Part shown: piece after piece, positions 1-9,011 of the stretch | Numbering within the stretch: position 1 is the first letter of the stretch | How the letters are laid out: the number at the start of each line of letters is the position of its first letter | Assembly: GCA_039923495.1 (NCBI GenBank) | Contig: JBDTCO010000042.1 | Location: 1 to 64,000, forward strand | Source: JBDTCO01 sp039923495 | Lineage (GTDB): Bacteria > Myxococcota_A > Polyangia > Palsa-1104 | Direction of reading: 5' to 3' | Length of the DNA stretch: 64,000 bases | Translations under genes and position numbers: made by a program | The notes under the pieces: model-generated | The model's input: the letters and a program-made list of their open reading frames with translations, nothing else | Told to the model about the DNA's origin: nothing | Database searches by the model: none

Positions 1-1
1 G

Positions 2-694
2 GTCAATCCCCCTCCGCCCATCTACGTCGCGCCGCCTGCGCCCGTCTACGTGCCTCAGCCCGTGTACGTACCTCCGCCTCGTCGCTACTACACCGGCCCG
101 CGTCGTCGCTACTACCAGGAACCGCCGCAGCGCAGGTACGTGCGCCGCGAGGCCCCATGGATCCGTCCCGCGCCCATCCGGGGCACGTTCGGCGTCTCCG
201 GCTTCGGGACGCTCGTCGTGGGGCAAAGTGGTGGCGTCGAGTACCTCTCGCACGGTGGAGGCTTCTCGATCTGGGGCGGCGTCGAGATCGGTCGAATCGT
301 CGGCATCGAGGCCAAGTACGCCGCGAGCTTCCACAACCCCGCGTCCGACTGCGGCGGCGGCCCGTACGTGTGGTGCGACGTCAGCTACCTCGTCGTGCAG
401 ACGCTGAGCCTCGACCTCAAGCTCCACATCCCGACCAACACGCGCGTCGTGCCCTACGCCGTCGTCGGCCCGATGGTCGGCTGGATCGGCCGTCAGGGCT
501 ACCTCGCCGACGCCATCGGCGGTGGCTTCGAGGCGGGCGGCGGCATCGATGTGTGGTTCTCGCGCCACGGCACCTTCGGCGCCGAGGTCCTCTACCGCGG
601 CCTCCGCATGGGTGACTACGGCACCTACACCAACAGCAACACCTACCTCAGCTTCGTCCAGGTCGGCATCACGCTCGCGGCCCATTTCCCGTAA
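2..694 (+). CDS. Outer-membrane beta-barrel-like protein, 5' end cut off by the window
   Basis: The reading frame is open to the left edge, so the true start lies outside the window; an internal GTG at position 50 is not a convincing start. The visible N-terminal part is low-complexity, rich in Pro, Tyr and Arg. The remainder alternates Gly and aromatic residues in amphipathic strands (GTFGVSGFGTLVVGQSGG, then FVQVGITLAAHF at the end), which looks like a small outer-membrane barrel. The terminal aromatic-rich strand supports insertion by the Bam machinery. No enzymatic motif is visible. It is followed 12 nt later by a lipoprotein gene on the same strand, so both may belong to one envelope transcript. 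Exact family not recognised. Confidence 0.6.
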   Translation, partial: VNPPPPIYVAPPAPVYVPQPVYVPPPRRYYTGPRRRYYQEPPQRRYVRREAPWIRPAPIRGTFGVSGFGTLVVGQSGGVEYLSHGGGFSIWGGVEIGRIVGIEAKYAASFHNPASDCGGGPYVWCDVSYLVVQTLSLDLKLHIPTNTRVVPYAVVGPMVGWIGRQGYLADAIGGGFEAGGGIDVWFSRHGTFGAEVLYRGLRMGDYGTYTNSNTYLSFVQVGITLAAHFP

Positions 695-706
695 CGTGCG
701 CAGGCC

Positions 707-1291
707 ATGAAGCTCAGCGCTCTCCCAGCAGTGCTCGTGCTCGCGGGCTGCGCCCATCACCCGCACGTCGTGGCGCCTCGGCAGGCAGCGGTGCCGGGTG
801 CGAGCGGCGTGAGGCTCGCGGCGGTGATGTGGCCGACGCGCAAGGCGATCATCACGTGCACGCGGCGCATCGACGACGAGGCGCATGCCGTCGGGGTCGC
901 GGGGCCGTGCATGCGCCTCGAGGCCGGCGAGCCCGGGCCCGTGAAGGTGATGTCGTGGGCCACGCTCGGCCGCTTCGACGACGACGCGCCCGATCGCGTG
1001 CCGGCGTCGTTCGGTGGTCGCTGCAAGCTCGAGATCACGCAGGGCCAGAGCGCACCGCTGCGCGAGGCGACGCTCACGTGGGTCACGCCGACCAAGCGTG
1101 TGAAGCTCGACGACTGGATGCCCAGCGACGAGGCCGCTGCCATCGACGCCGACCGTTTCACCATCGAGGCCACGTTCGCCCCCGAGGGCGAGTGGCTCGC
1201 GATCCTCCGCGTCGGCGTGGGCATCGGCGAGGGCGACCGTATCGTGCAGGTCGCGAGCGCGAAGCTCATCCCCACCCCAGCCTGCGAGTGA
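707..1291 (+). CDS. Predicted lipoprotein, function unknown
   Basis: A 194-residue protein starting MKLSALPAVLVLAGC, a classic short signal peptide with a lipobox (LAGC, Cys15), so it should be lipidated and envelope-anchored. The rest is soluble with no transmembrane segment. Three further Cys residues (about 48, 65 and 104) and one at the C-terminus could form disulfides in the periplasm. I do not recognise the family. It lies 12 nt after the upstream barrel-type gene and converges on the carbamoyltransferase operon, with a short hairpin in between. Confidence 0.7.
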   Translation: MKLSALPAVLVLAGCAHHPHVVAPRQAAVPGASGVRLAAVMWPTRKAIITCTRRIDDEAHAVGVAGPCMRLEAGEPGPVKVMSWATLGRFDDDAPDRVPASFGGRCKLEITQGQSAPLREATLTWVTPTKRVKLDDWMPSDEAAAIDADRFTIEATFAPEGEWLAILRVGVGIGEGDRIVQVASAKLIPTPACE

Positions 1292-1298
1292 CGGCGTT

Positions 1299-1320
1299 CT
1301 GACACCCCTCTTCGGGTCAG
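1299..1320. terminator. Short hairpin between convergent genes
   Basis: The arms CTGA..CCC and GGGTCAG pair around a six-base loop. The right arm contains the stop codon of the minus-strand DUF5989 gene. It lacks a U-tract, so it is a weak candidate bidirectional terminator. Similar CTGA...TCAG hairpins occur at two other convergent gene ends here (about 60,637 and 55,163). Confidence 0.35.
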
Positions 1321-1487
1321 AAGAGCGTGTAGAGAAACGGGGCGACGTAGCTGAGGCCGCCGGTCAGGACGAGCAGCACGGCGCCGAGCAACAGCACGCC
1401 GAGCAGCGGCAGGAAGAAGAGCTTCTCGCGCACCGCGAAGTGCGCGACCAGCGCTCCGATCGTGCGGGCGCGGCCGACGAGGCTCAT
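1317..1487 (-). CDS. DUF5989-type small membrane protein
   Basis: A 56-residue frame starting MSLVGRARTIGALVAHF and ending in TLF. Residues about 24-43 form one strongly hydrophobic segment, followed by a short GGLSYVAPFLYTLF tail. This is the pattern of DUF5989 proteins, small membrane proteins usually encoded beside O-carbamoyltransferases and SxtJ-like membrane proteins. Its ATG overlaps the TGA stop of the carbamoyltransferase gene (ATGA), so translation is probably coupled. The context, length and hydrophobic profile make the call fairly safe even though the function is unknown. Confidence 0.75.
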   Translation of the reverse strand: MSLVGRARTIGALVAHFAVREKLFFLPLLGVLLLGAVLLVLTGGLSYVAPFLYTLF

Positions 1488-3184
1488 GACCGTCTCCGGA
1501 TCTCGACGTCCTCGACGAGCAGCAAGTCGATGGGGCGGCGCGCGAAGAGGGCGAGGGCATCGATGGCGCCGGCCACGATGGGCTCGGCCGCGGCATTGAG
1601 CGAGGTGTTGACGACGACCGGTGCGACGTCGCGTTGTTCGAGCGCGTGGAGCAGGGGTGCGAGTGCGCCGTCCTCGGCGACGGTCTGCAGGCGCGCCGTA
1701 CCGTCGACATGCACCGCGGCAGGAAACCTCTCGACGGCCTCTTTACGCGCGCGCTCGACGGTCGTCATGAATGGCGTGCGATCGTTGGGCGTGTGCTCGA
1801 ACCAGCGCGCGGCGTGGCTCTCCAGCGTCGCGGGCGCGAAGGGGCGGAAGGGCTCGCGCTCCTTCACGAGGCGGTTGAGGCGCTCGCGCGTGGCTGCCTC
1901 CGCGGGCAGCGCGAGCAACGAGCGCTGGCCGAGCGCGCGTGGTCCCCACTCGAAGCGGCCTTGCACCCAGGCGACGACGTCGCCGCGAACGAGCGCGTCG
2001 GCCGCCACCCCCGCAACGTCGTCGATACGGCGCGCGTCGTAGCCGAGTGACGCCGCGAGCGCGAGCGCTTCTCCACCATCGGCGACAAGCCCCAGCGCGC
2101 AGTCCCTGAGCGGTGCACAGCGCGGATCCCCGAGCGAGCGAGCGTGCATGAGCGCGGCACCCAGCGCACCACCGGCGTCACCGGCGGCGGGCTGAACATA
2201 CACGCGTGCGAAGCCCGCCTCGGCGGCGATGCGTGCGTTCGCCACGGCGTTGAGCGCCACGCCGCCTGCGAGACACAGCGCGTCCTCGCCAGTACGCGCG
2301 CGCGCACGACGCGCGAGCCCGAGCAGCGCCTCCTCGAGGCGACGCTGCACCGACGCGGCGACGTCCGCATACTTGCGATCCTCCCCGGTCGGATCCCACG
2401 GGCGCCGGGGATCTCGACGCGCGCCGAACAGTCTCTCGAGCGCGGGCGAGAAGCCGAGCTCGGCGTCGTGCGTGTGGGCGAAGTAGTCGAGGTCGAGCGT
2501 GAAGCTGCCGTCGGCGTCGAGCCGCAGCGTGCGCGCGACCTCCGTGTCGTGGCGAGGCGCGCCGAACGCGGCGAGCCCCATCACCTTGTACTCGCCCTCG
2601 TTCACGGCGAAGCCGAGCCACGCGGTGAACGCTGCATAGAAGAGGCCGAGCGAGTGCGGATAATCGATCGACTCGACCAGCGACAGGGCGCTCTCCCGAC
2701 CGTGCCACAGCGCCGTCGTCGTGCGCTCACCGACGCCGTCGACGGTGAGCACGGCCGCGTGCGCATACGGGCTCGTGTAGTACGCGCTCGCGGCGTGGCT
2801 CGTGTGGTGATCGCCGAGGTGCACCTTGTTGCGACCGACGCCGATCCGCTCGGCGATCTCGTCGACGATCCAGATCTTCGAGCCGAGCTGCGACGCGAGC
2901 GCGTTCACGAACTGACCGCGGCCTCGCGGGAACGCACGCACGAGCGAGAGCAGCACGCGCTCGAGCTTGCCGAAGGGATTCTCGTAGAAGACGACGGCGT
3001 CGAGCGCCCGCGCATCTATCCCGGCCTGTGCGAGGCACGCGCGCGCTGCTCGTACTGGCAAAGAGGCATCGTGCTTGATGCGTGACAGGCGCTCTTCCTG
3101 GATGGCCGCGACGATCTCGCCGTCGACGACCAGCGCCGCCGCCGCGTCGTGGAAGTGAGCCGAGAGGCCGAGCACGGCCGCCAC
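1484..3184 (-). CDS. O-carbamoyltransferase (NodU/TobZ/CmcH family)
   Basis: Expected to transfer a carbamoyl group from carbamoyl phosphate, via carbamoyl-AMP, to a hydroxyl of a natural product or sugar. The N-terminal Kae1-like domain starts VLGLSAHFHDAAAALV and carries DHHTSHA (about residues 125-131), the metal-binding His motif, then LAGGVALN (about 305). The C-terminal YrdC-like domain has the family signature RFEWGPRALGQRS (about 410-422). I place the start at a GTG at 3184, giving 566 residues, because it overlaps the stop of the ferritin-like gene (TAGTG); a longer frame upstream would run into that gene. It sits in a coupled operon with an SGNH hydrolase, a ferritin-like protein and DUF5989. 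The acceptor cannot be read from sequence. Confidence 0.9.
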   Translation of the reverse strand: MAAVLGLSAHFHDAAAALVVDGEIVAAIQEERLSRIKHDASLPVRAARACLAQAGIDARALDAVVFYENPFGKLERVLLSLVRAFPRGRGQFVNALASQLGSKIWIVDEIAERIGVGRNKVHLGDHHTSHAASAYYTSPYAHAAVLTVDGVGERTTTALWHGRESALSLVESIDYPHSLGLFYAAFTAWLGFAVNEGEYKVMGLAAFGAPRHDTEVARTLRLDADGSFTLDLDYFAHTHDAELGFSPALERLFGARRDPRRPWDPTGEDRKYADVAASVQRRLEEALLGLARRARARTGEDALCLAGGVALNAVANARIAAEAGFARVYVQPAAGDAGGALGAALMHARSLGDPRCAPLRDCALGLVADGGEALALAASLGYDARRIDDVAGVAADALVRGDVVAWVQGRFEWGPRALGQRSLLALPAEAATRERLNRLVKEREPFRPFAPATLESHAARWFEHTPNDRTPFMTTVERARKEAVERFPAAVHVDGTARLQTVAEDGALAPLLHALEQRDVAPVVVNTSLNAAAEPIVAGAIDALALFARRPIDLLLVEDVEIRRRS

Positions 3185-3831
3185 TACGGCACGCGCCAGC
3201 CCGTGTGCCGCGCGCGCAGGCGGTCGGCGAGCGAGAAAGGCAGCAGCAGCACGAACAGCACCGACGCGAGCACCGCGAACACGAGGCCCGAGAGGAAGCG
3301 GCCGACACGACGCCAGCGCCACAGCGCGTCTCGGAGGGCGGCGGCACGCAGCGCACGACGGGGCGTCGTGGTGAGCGCCGAGAGCAGGTCGCCCGTGTAG
3401 CGCTCGTGCCGCTCCTCGTCGACGAGGATGGCCTCGAACTGCCGCGCGCCTTGCTCGTCACCGCGCGAGAGGAGCACGCGGCGATGTTCGGCGAACTGCG
3501 CTCGACCGCGCGCCTCGCCGCGGTGAACGAACGCGAGGAAGCCGACCTCACCGAGTCTCTCGTAGAGATCATCGAAGTCCGCTGCGCCGGGATCACGGAG
3601 ACCGAGCTGGCGCGCCCGGGCCGCGAAGCTGCGCGCGTGGCGCTCCTCGTCGAGCGCGTGAGAGAGGTACAGCGCGCGTCGCTCTGCAGATGGCGTGGCG
3701 CGCGCAGCCGCGAGGAGGTCGAGCATGCTGGACGCCTCTGCACGACTGAACGAGCCGAGGAGGCGGGCGGCACGTACGGGGCTGCGCCACACCAACGGTG
3801 CCGTGAGCCGCGTGAGCCATCTCGTGAGCAT
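3184..3831 (-). CDS. Ferritin-like diiron protein with C-terminal membrane anchor
   Basis: A 215-residue protein with two EERH motifs (about residues 62-65 and 139-142). Each lies in a predicted long helix (ALDEERHARSF and VDEERHERYTG), the spacing of a ferritin-like/rubrerythrin-type diiron bundle. A hydrophobic segment FLSGLVFAVLASVLFVLLL near residues 177-197 would anchor the C-terminus in the inner membrane. The start ATG overlaps the TGA stop of the SGNH hydrolase (ATGA), which fixes the start. By family it could be an oxygenase, oxidase or ferritin-like peroxide scavenger. Position next to the carbamoyltransferase favours an oxidative tailoring role, which is inference. Confidence 0.75.
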   Translation of the reverse strand: MLTRWLTRLTAPLVWRSPVRAARLLGSFSRAEASSMLDLLAAARATPSAERRALYLSHALDEERHARSFAARARQLGLRDPGAADFDDLYERLGEVGFLAFVHRGEARGRAQFAEHRRVLLSRGDEQGARQFEAILVDEERHERYTGDLLSALTTTPRRALRAAALRDALWRWRRVGRFLSGLVFAVLASVLFVLLLPFSLADRLRARHTGWRVP

Positions 3832-5876
3832 CACGGACAGCGCCGCGTGACGCCCGTCGGTACGCCGTGCTTGCATTCGCGCGAGCTCGACGCGTCGCCG
3901 CGCGCGCACGCGAGGAACGTGCCGCAGTCGGCGGTGTAGGGCGCGCAGCCCTCGTCCGCAGCGCCAACGAGATCGGAGCAGTCGGCATGGCCCAGGCTCT
4001 TCCAGCAGGCGCACAGCGCGTCCTCCGCGGCAGTGGGCGTGGGCATCGCCTTGAGCGCGCGCTTGCCCTCGAGCTCGGACACGTACGTCTCCGGCGCGTC
4101 CTCACCGAACGCCCAGAGGGAGCCGATGCGATAGGAGCGCTTCGCTGATCGCACGTTCACGCTCCAGGAGTCGGCCTCGAGCATCGCCACCACGAGGACG
4201 CCGGCATCGGCCGTGTCCAGGATCATCGGCTCGGCGCGTCCAGGCGACGCGAGCTCGAAGCGCGCCTTCTTGCAAGACAGGCGCAGCCACTCGCGAACGA
4301 TCGAGCCCTTGCAGCCGAGCTGCTGCAGATCGCTCATGAAGTAGTAGCTCTCCGGCAGCGGTGCGCCGTGCGAGAAGTCGTCCGCGGTCGGCACCGCGGA
4401 GCGACCGAACGGCAGAGCCTGCGTCTCGAGGGTCGCGCGCGCGGGCTTCGACAGCGACAGCGCGATGGCGTCCGCGACGGCCTGGTGACCCTTCGGGCTC
4501 ATGTGCAGATCCCCATCGAGGAACGCACCCGGCTCCGCCTTTTCGAGCGCCGGCCACGCATCCACCGTGCGTGCGCCGAGCCGCGCTGCGACGCCGAGCA
4601 CGTCCTCGACGAGCGAGCGCGACGCGGCGAGGTCGATGGGCTCCGCGTGGTACTTCGCCCACTCCGTCTTCGACACCTGCACGTCGAGCGGGAGCACGAC
4701 GACCACGAGCTCCGCGCCAGCCGCCTTGCACAGCGCCGCGACTCGCTCGAGATGAGCGCGCAGCGGCGAGCGCGACTGCAGCTCGTCGGCCACCTGCTGG
4801 CCATCGACCGCGCGCAGCTCCGTGTCGAGGCGCGGCAGGCGCGCGAGCGCCGCGAGGCCCTCCTTGTCGTGGCGTGCGCGCAGCGTCGCGGCGAACGCGT
4901 CGCGCACGTCGGCAGCCCGCTTGATCTCCGCGGCCACCGCGGCCACCGGACGGGAGCCCTCGCCGTAGCTGGTGCGCACGATGTCGCCGGGCTGAGCCTG
5001 CGCCGCGTGGAGCACGCCGACTCCGAGGTCCTCGCTGTCCTCGTCGCCCTGCGCGATCGCCTTCTGCAGGAGCGCGTCGATCTCCTTCTGCTCCGCGTGC
5101 AGCGCGGCGCGCTGCTGCTCGCGCCGGACGCGCTGCACATCGCTCTGCTTCTTCGCCTCGTCGCGCTCATGCTCGTCCCGGAGGCCGGCCCGCGCCAGCT
5201 CCTGCCAGCCACCCTCCGATGGCACCGAGCCGTCCTCGCTGTCTCCGAGGTGGTACCACGCGCCGCGCAGCGCGAAGAAGGCGTGCGAGTCGCGGAACAG
5301 GAGCGCACGACCGGGGAACCGCGTGATGTGTGCCGGAGCGGTCTCCTTGCGCACCGCCCAGCCGTCCCACACCGTGTGTCGCTGAGGGTTGGGGTGCGAG
5401 GCCTCGAACAGATCGTTCGCGATGTTGATGGTGTAGAGCACCGTCCTCGGCTTGCGGCGCAAGAGCTCGTTGCGCAGCACGGCCTCGTACTCGTCGGGTC
5501 CGTAGGTCGGCACCGCGGCGTTCGCGACCGGGCGGTGCAGCTGCTCACCGAGGCGCGACGCGAAGCTCTGCTGCTCGTTCACCCCCAGCCCGAACGCCTG
5601 CGAGTCGCCAACGACGAAGATCTCGTTGTCGGCGTGCGCCGGCCAGTCGGCGCCGCGATAGCCGGCAGAGTTGATGCGCACGTCCGAAGGTGGGTTGCCC
5701 GAGAACGAGATGCGCTCCGTCGAGCCGGGCCGGAGGCGCACGCCGAGCTTGGCGTCGCGGACGTAGATATTGAGGTGCGGGAACGCGCCGTGATCGCGGA
5801 CGTGGAACCCGACCTCGACGAGCCCGAGCCCGAGCGCGGTGCCGAGCGAGGCGAGGAGCAGCGGACGGAGTCTCAC
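3831..5876 (-). CDS. Large SGNH/GDSL-type hydrolase, secreted or membrane-tethered
   Basis: 681 residues. An N-terminal hydrophobic stretch (MRLRPLLLASLGTALGLGLV) acts as a signal or anchor. Block I of the SGNH fold is FVVGDSQAFGLG with Ser92 as nucleophile; NIANDLF is a block III-like Asn region; DLHMSPKGH near residues 455-463 supplies the Asp-x-x-His of block V. A charged helical insert (about 240-290, EHERDEAKKQ...) separates the blocks. The C-terminal about 100 residues hold many Cys (CACWKS, CSDL, GCAPY, CGTF, CARG, REC), a putative disulfide-rich periplasmic module. Such proteins often act as O-acyl esterases or acyltransferase-like enzymes on glycans. It heads the carbamoyltransferase operon. 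Confidence 0.8.
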   Translation of the reverse strand: MRLRPLLLASLGTALGLGLVEVGFHVRDHGAFPHLNIYVRDAKLGVRLRPGSTERISFSGNPPSDVRINSAGYRGADWPAHADNEIFVVGDSQAFGLGVNEQQSFASRLGEQLHRPVANAAVPTYGPDEYEAVLRNELLRRKPRTVLYTINIANDLFEASHPNPQRHTVWDGWAVRKETAPAHITRFPGRALLFRDSHAFFALRGAWYHLGDSEDGSVPSEGGWQELARAGLRDEHERDEAKKQSDVQRVRREQQRAALHAEQKEIDALLQKAIAQGDEDSEDLGVGVLHAAQAQPGDIVRTSYGEGSRPVAAVAAEIKRAADVRDAFAATLRARHDKEGLAALARLPRLDTELRAVDGQQVADELQSRSPLRAHLERVAALCKAAGAELVVVVLPLDVQVSKTEWAKYHAEPIDLAASRSLVEDVLGVAARLGARTVDAWPALEKAEPGAFLDGDLHMSPKGHQAVADAIALSLSKPARATLETQALPFGRSAVPTADDFSHGAPLPESYYFMSDLQQLGCKGSIVREWLRLSCKKARFELASPGRAEPMILDTADAGVLVVAMLEADSWSVNVRSAKRSYRIGSLWAFGEDAPETYVSELEGKRALKAMPTPTAAEDALCACWKSLGHADCSDLVGAADEGCAPYTADCGTFLACARGDASSSRECKHGVPTGVTRRCP

Positions 5877-5904
5877 GCCTTCATCGTACGCGCGTGATGC
5901 GGCG

Positions 5905-5944
5905 CCCTTCCTGAAGAGGAAGGGGCGGAACCCTCTCGGGGTTC
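5905..5944 (-). terminator. Two consecutive hairpins downstream of the phosphatase gene
   Basis: CCCTTCC (5905-5911) pairs with GGAAGGG (5918-5924), and GAACCC (5928-5933) pairs with GGGTTC (5939-5944). They lie in the 73-nt gap between the phosphatase stop and the SGNH hydrolase start, both on the minus strand. They probably attenuate or terminate phosphatase transcription before the carbamoyltransferase operon. No U-tract is present. Confidence 0.5.
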
Positions 5945-5949
5945 TGCGA

Positions 5950-7809
5950 TCAAAGGATCCGGATGGTGAGGTAGGTCATGTCGTCCATGAGCTCCTTGCC
6001 GCGCGCGAACTGCATGCAGCTGTCGAGCAGCTTCTGGCGCACGCCCTCGACGGTGTCGGTGCGGCAGCCGCGCAGCACGGTGATGAGCTTGCGGACACCC
6101 CACTGCATGCCGGCAGGGTTCTCGACCTCGGTGAGCCCATCGGTGTAGGCGAGCACGATGGCGGAGGGCGGGAGCTCGACCGTGTAGTCCTCGTACACGG
6201 GCTTGTCCGCCGAGCCGATGGACGACGACGGGTTGCAGGTGAGGATGTTGGCCTTCATCTCGCCGTCCTCGCCCCAGCGCGCGACGATCGGTGGGTTGTG
6301 GCCCGCGGACGAGTAGACCATCTTGCGCGTGCCATGGTGCAGCACGCCGACGAACGCGGTCGCGGTGATGGTGCCGTGGGCGGAGTTGAGGACGACGGAG
6401 TTGAGCATGGACAGGATCGTCGATGGAGGGATGCGCGAGAGCGCCGCATCGCCGCCCTGCCTGGCGGTCCACATCGTCTGGAAAAAGCCGTGCGTGATGG
6501 CGGTGAGCAGGGCGGCGGACGCGCCATGCCCGGTGGCGTCGAGGACGACGAAGATGGTTCGCTTCGTCTCGAGATCGTCGAACACGGCGTACCAGTCGCC
6601 GGACGTCTCGGTGAGCGTGGAGGTGTACGCGGCGACCTCGCACGCGCCGTTGTGCGGCATGTCCTTCTGGAAGAGCATGTCCTGGACGGTCGATGCCATC
6701 TGCAGCTCCTTGCGCATGCGCTCCTCGGCCACGACGACGCGACCGTGAAGCTGCTCGACACGTTGCTGCATGCCATTGAACGACCGCGCCATGTCACCGA
6801 TCTCGTTTTCGAGGTTCTCCTGCACGCGCAGCGAGAGATCGCCGGACGCGGAGATCCTGCTGAACTGCTCGGCCATCGCGGAGATGGGGCGCGCGATCTG
6901 GTTGGCGAGCGCGAGCGCTGCGGCGCCGAAGAGCAGCGTGAGCAGCACGGCGGGAACGACGGAGTTGATGAGGGTCTTGCGCTGCGCCTGCGCGATCTGC
7001 TTCTCGGGGATGGCGAACGCGATGGCTGCGCGCACCGCGGTGGGCTCGACGCGAGCGTTCGGTGACGTCGCGAGCGCGAACGCCGCGATGAAGTAGCTCT
7101 CCTCGTTCACCCTCGTGGAGCCGATCGTGACGAGGCCCTTCGCGGGGAGCCGACCGAACGTACGCGTGAGTGGATCGACGATCTCGGTGGACGTCTTGAA
7201 CGACGACGCCTTGGGCCCCGTGGCCGTGAACGCGATGACCTGCGCGTCGATCTTCTTCTGGATGTCGGACGCGAGCGCGTCGTTGAACGCCTCGAACAGC
7301 ACGAGCTCGCCGCGCTCGTTGCCGAAGTAATCGATCTTCTGACAGCCGACGATGTAGATGCTCTCGCCAATCGGCTCGATGAGCGACTGCGGTGCGCCGT
7401 GCTCCAGCTTGGCGCGCGCGTGTGCGCTGGCGAACGCGGCGGCCTTGTCGCGCGACACGCCGGACACCGCCGAGATCTTTCCCTCGGAGTCGAGGACGAT
7501 GCCGACGTCGAGCTTGCGAGCCTTGAGGATCTCACCGAGCGACTTCTCGACGGCGTCCCACTGTTCGTTGTGCACGTCGCTGCGGAACTGCTCGTTGGTG
7601 CTCCACAGCTCGACGACATGCTCGATGTCGCGCTGACGCAGCTGCAGCTGCCCTTCGACGACGGAGGCGACCTGCGCCGTGCGATCGGCGACCTGACCGC
7701 TCAGCGTCCGCCGCAGCGTCCACCACGAGATGCTGATCAGCGACAGCGCGACGAGGATGATCACGCCGACCGAGATCGAGACCATTTGAGTACGAATGCC
7801 GATACGCAT
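5950..7809 (-). CDS. HAMP/SpoIIE (PP2C-type) Ser/Thr phosphatase with periplasmic sensor
   Basis: 619 residues. Membrane segment 1 lies at about residues 10-31, then a periplasmic sensor region (about 35-280), segment 2 at about 281-303, HAMP about 303-355, and a SpoIIE/RsbU phosphatase domain about 390-619. Phosphatase motifs visible are GDWYAVFDD, LDATGHGASAALL, SSAGHNPP, AYTDGLTEVENP and MDDMTYLTIRI; the Asp and Gly residues that bind Mg/Mn are present. Start at the ATG at 7809 (MRIGIRTQ); a longer frame would run into the divergent GH113 gene. It probably dephosphorylates an anti-sigma-factor antagonist in response to an envelope signal. No partner kinase or antagonist is in the window. 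Confidence 0.9.
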   Translation of the reverse strand: MRIGIRTQMVSISVGVIILVALSLISISWWTLRRTLSGQVADRTAQVASVVEGQLQLRQRDIEHVVELWSTNEQFRSDVHNEQWDAVEKSLGEILKARKLDVGIVLDSEGKISAVSGVSRDKAAAFASAHARAKLEHGAPQSLIEPIGESIYIVGCQKIDYFGNERGELVLFEAFNDALASDIQKKIDAQVIAFTATGPKASSFKTSTEIVDPLTRTFGRLPAKGLVTIGSTRVNEESYFIAAFALATSPNARVEPTAVRAAIAFAIPEKQIAQAQRKTLINSVVPAVLLTLLFGAAALALANQIARPISAMAEQFSRISASGDLSLRVQENLENEIGDMARSFNGMQQRVEQLHGRVVVAEERMRKELQMASTVQDMLFQKDMPHNGACEVAAYTSTLTETSGDWYAVFDDLETKRTIFVVLDATGHGASAALLTAITHGFFQTMWTARQGGDAALSRIPPSTILSMLNSVVLNSAHGTITATAFVGVLHHGTRKMVYSSAGHNPPIVARWGEDGEMKANILTCNPSSSIGSADKPVYEDYTVELPPSAIVLAYTDGLTEVENPAGMQWGVRKLITVLRGCRTDTVEGVRQKLLDSCMQFARGKELMDDMTYLTIRIL

Positions 7810-7852
7810 GAGGCTCCCGCTCTTGCCGTCGAGTTCTTGGGGGGAACGAGCA

Positions 7853-7858
7853 TACAAT
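7853..7858 (+). promoter_or_regulatory. Candidate -10 element TACAAT for the GH113-like gene
   Basis: TACAAT lies 11 nt before the ATG at 7870 in the only AT-rich patch of the 60-bp divergent region. No convincing -35 hexamer is seen at 16-18 bp. A transcript from it would have almost no leader. Confidence 0.4.
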
Positions 7859-7869
7859 AACCGCCCGCC

Positions 7870-8988
7870 ATGCGCCCCTTCGTCATCGCGCTGATGCTTT
7901 GTGCAGGTGGGTGCGCGACGGTCCCTGGCGCCAGTCGTACGCCCGGCGACCTCCGGACAAAGGGCGTGGCGCTCGGCTTCGTGGTGCCGGGCGCACAGCT
8001 CGAGCGCGCGCTTTCGGAGGTGCACAGGCTCGGCGCCGACGAGGTCTCGATCCTCGTGCCGCTCTACACCGAAGGAATCGACGGGACGACCGTGCAGCGC
8101 GGCGCGCTCGACGACGCACGCGGTGGCGACGGCGATCTGCACCCTGCGCCGCTGCAGACGAACGTCGACGAGACGCAGCGCTCGGACGCGCAGCTCGCCG
8201 AGGTGATCACGCGCGCCCGCGCGCACGGGCTGTCGGTGCTGGTGTTCCCGATCGTGCGGCTGCGCGTGCGTCGCGCGGGCGAGTGGCGCGGCAAGCTCGC
8301 GCCGCCGGATCGCGACGGCTGGTGGGATGCCTACACGGCGCAGCTCCGAGCGATCGCCACCGTCGCTGCGCGCGCGGGCGCGACCCGCCTGGCGATCGGC
8401 TCGGAGCTCGTGTCGTTCGAGGGCGACGTGCAGCGCTGGTGCGCGCTCGCGGCCTCGCTACGCCGGATCTTTCCGGGCCGTCTTTGCTACAGCGCCAACT
8501 GGGATCGCTATCGTGACGTGCAGTTCTGGAGCGCTGTCGACGACATCGGGATCTCCGCGTACTTCTCGCTGGCCGAGCGCGGCACGTCGCCGTCGATCGC
8601 GGCGCTCACGAAGGCGTGGCGCCCGATCGTCGACGAGCTGCGCGCGTTCGCCACCCGGATTGGTCGACCCGTGCTCTTCACGGAGGTCGGCTTTCCTTCG
8701 GTGAAAGGCGCCGCGTACTGGCCCTGGAACGATCACCAGCTCAAGACCGCTTGCAACGCCGGCGAGGGCTGTGAAGGCGCGCTCGATCTCGAGGGACAGC
8801 GGCGGCTGTGGTCGGCCTTCGTGCGCGTGTTCGGCGCGGGTCAGACGCCGTTCCTGCGCGGCACCTACGTGTGGTTGTGGGCGGGTCGGGGTGGCCTGTG
8901 CGATCGTGGCTACACGCCCCACGGTAAGCCCGCCGAGGCGGTGCTGAAGTCATGGTACGGTGGGACGCGCTCGCTGCCGATCCCCTGA
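7870..8988 (+). CDS. Lipoprotein glycoside hydrolase, GH113-like TIM barrel
   Basis: 372 residues with signal peptide and lipobox (MRPFVIALMLCAGGC). The body resembles GH113-type TIM barrels (beta-mannanase-related): IGSELVSFE near the middle supplies the putative acid/base Glu, and LFTEVGFPS provides the second catalytic Glu, followed by YWPWN and the late YVWLW strand. Cell-surface or periplasmic polysaccharide hydrolysis is likely. Many members of this family lack tested activity, so the substrate is open. Divergent from the SpoIIE phosphatase, with a small lipoprotein and a barrel protein downstream. Confidence 0.75.
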   Translation: MRPFVIALMLCAGGCATVPGASRTPGDLRTKGVALGFVVPGAQLERALSEVHRLGADEVSILVPLYTEGIDGTTVQRGALDDARGGDGDLHPAPLQTNVDETQRSDAQLAEVITRARAHGLSVLVFPIVRLRVRRAGEWRGKLAPPDRDGWWDAYTAQLRAIATVAARAGATRLAIGSELVSFEGDVQRWCALAASLRRIFPGRLCYSANWDRYRDVQFWSAVDDIGISAYFSLAERGTSPSIAALTKAWRPIVDELRAFATRIGRPVLFTEVGFPSVKGAAYWPWNDHQLKTACNAGEGCEGALDLEGQRRLWSAFVRVFGAGQTPFLRGTYVWLWAGRGGLCDRGYTPHGKPAEAVLKSWYGGTRSLPIP

Positions 8989-9011
8989 GCGCACGACCCC
9001 CGGAGGCCCTC

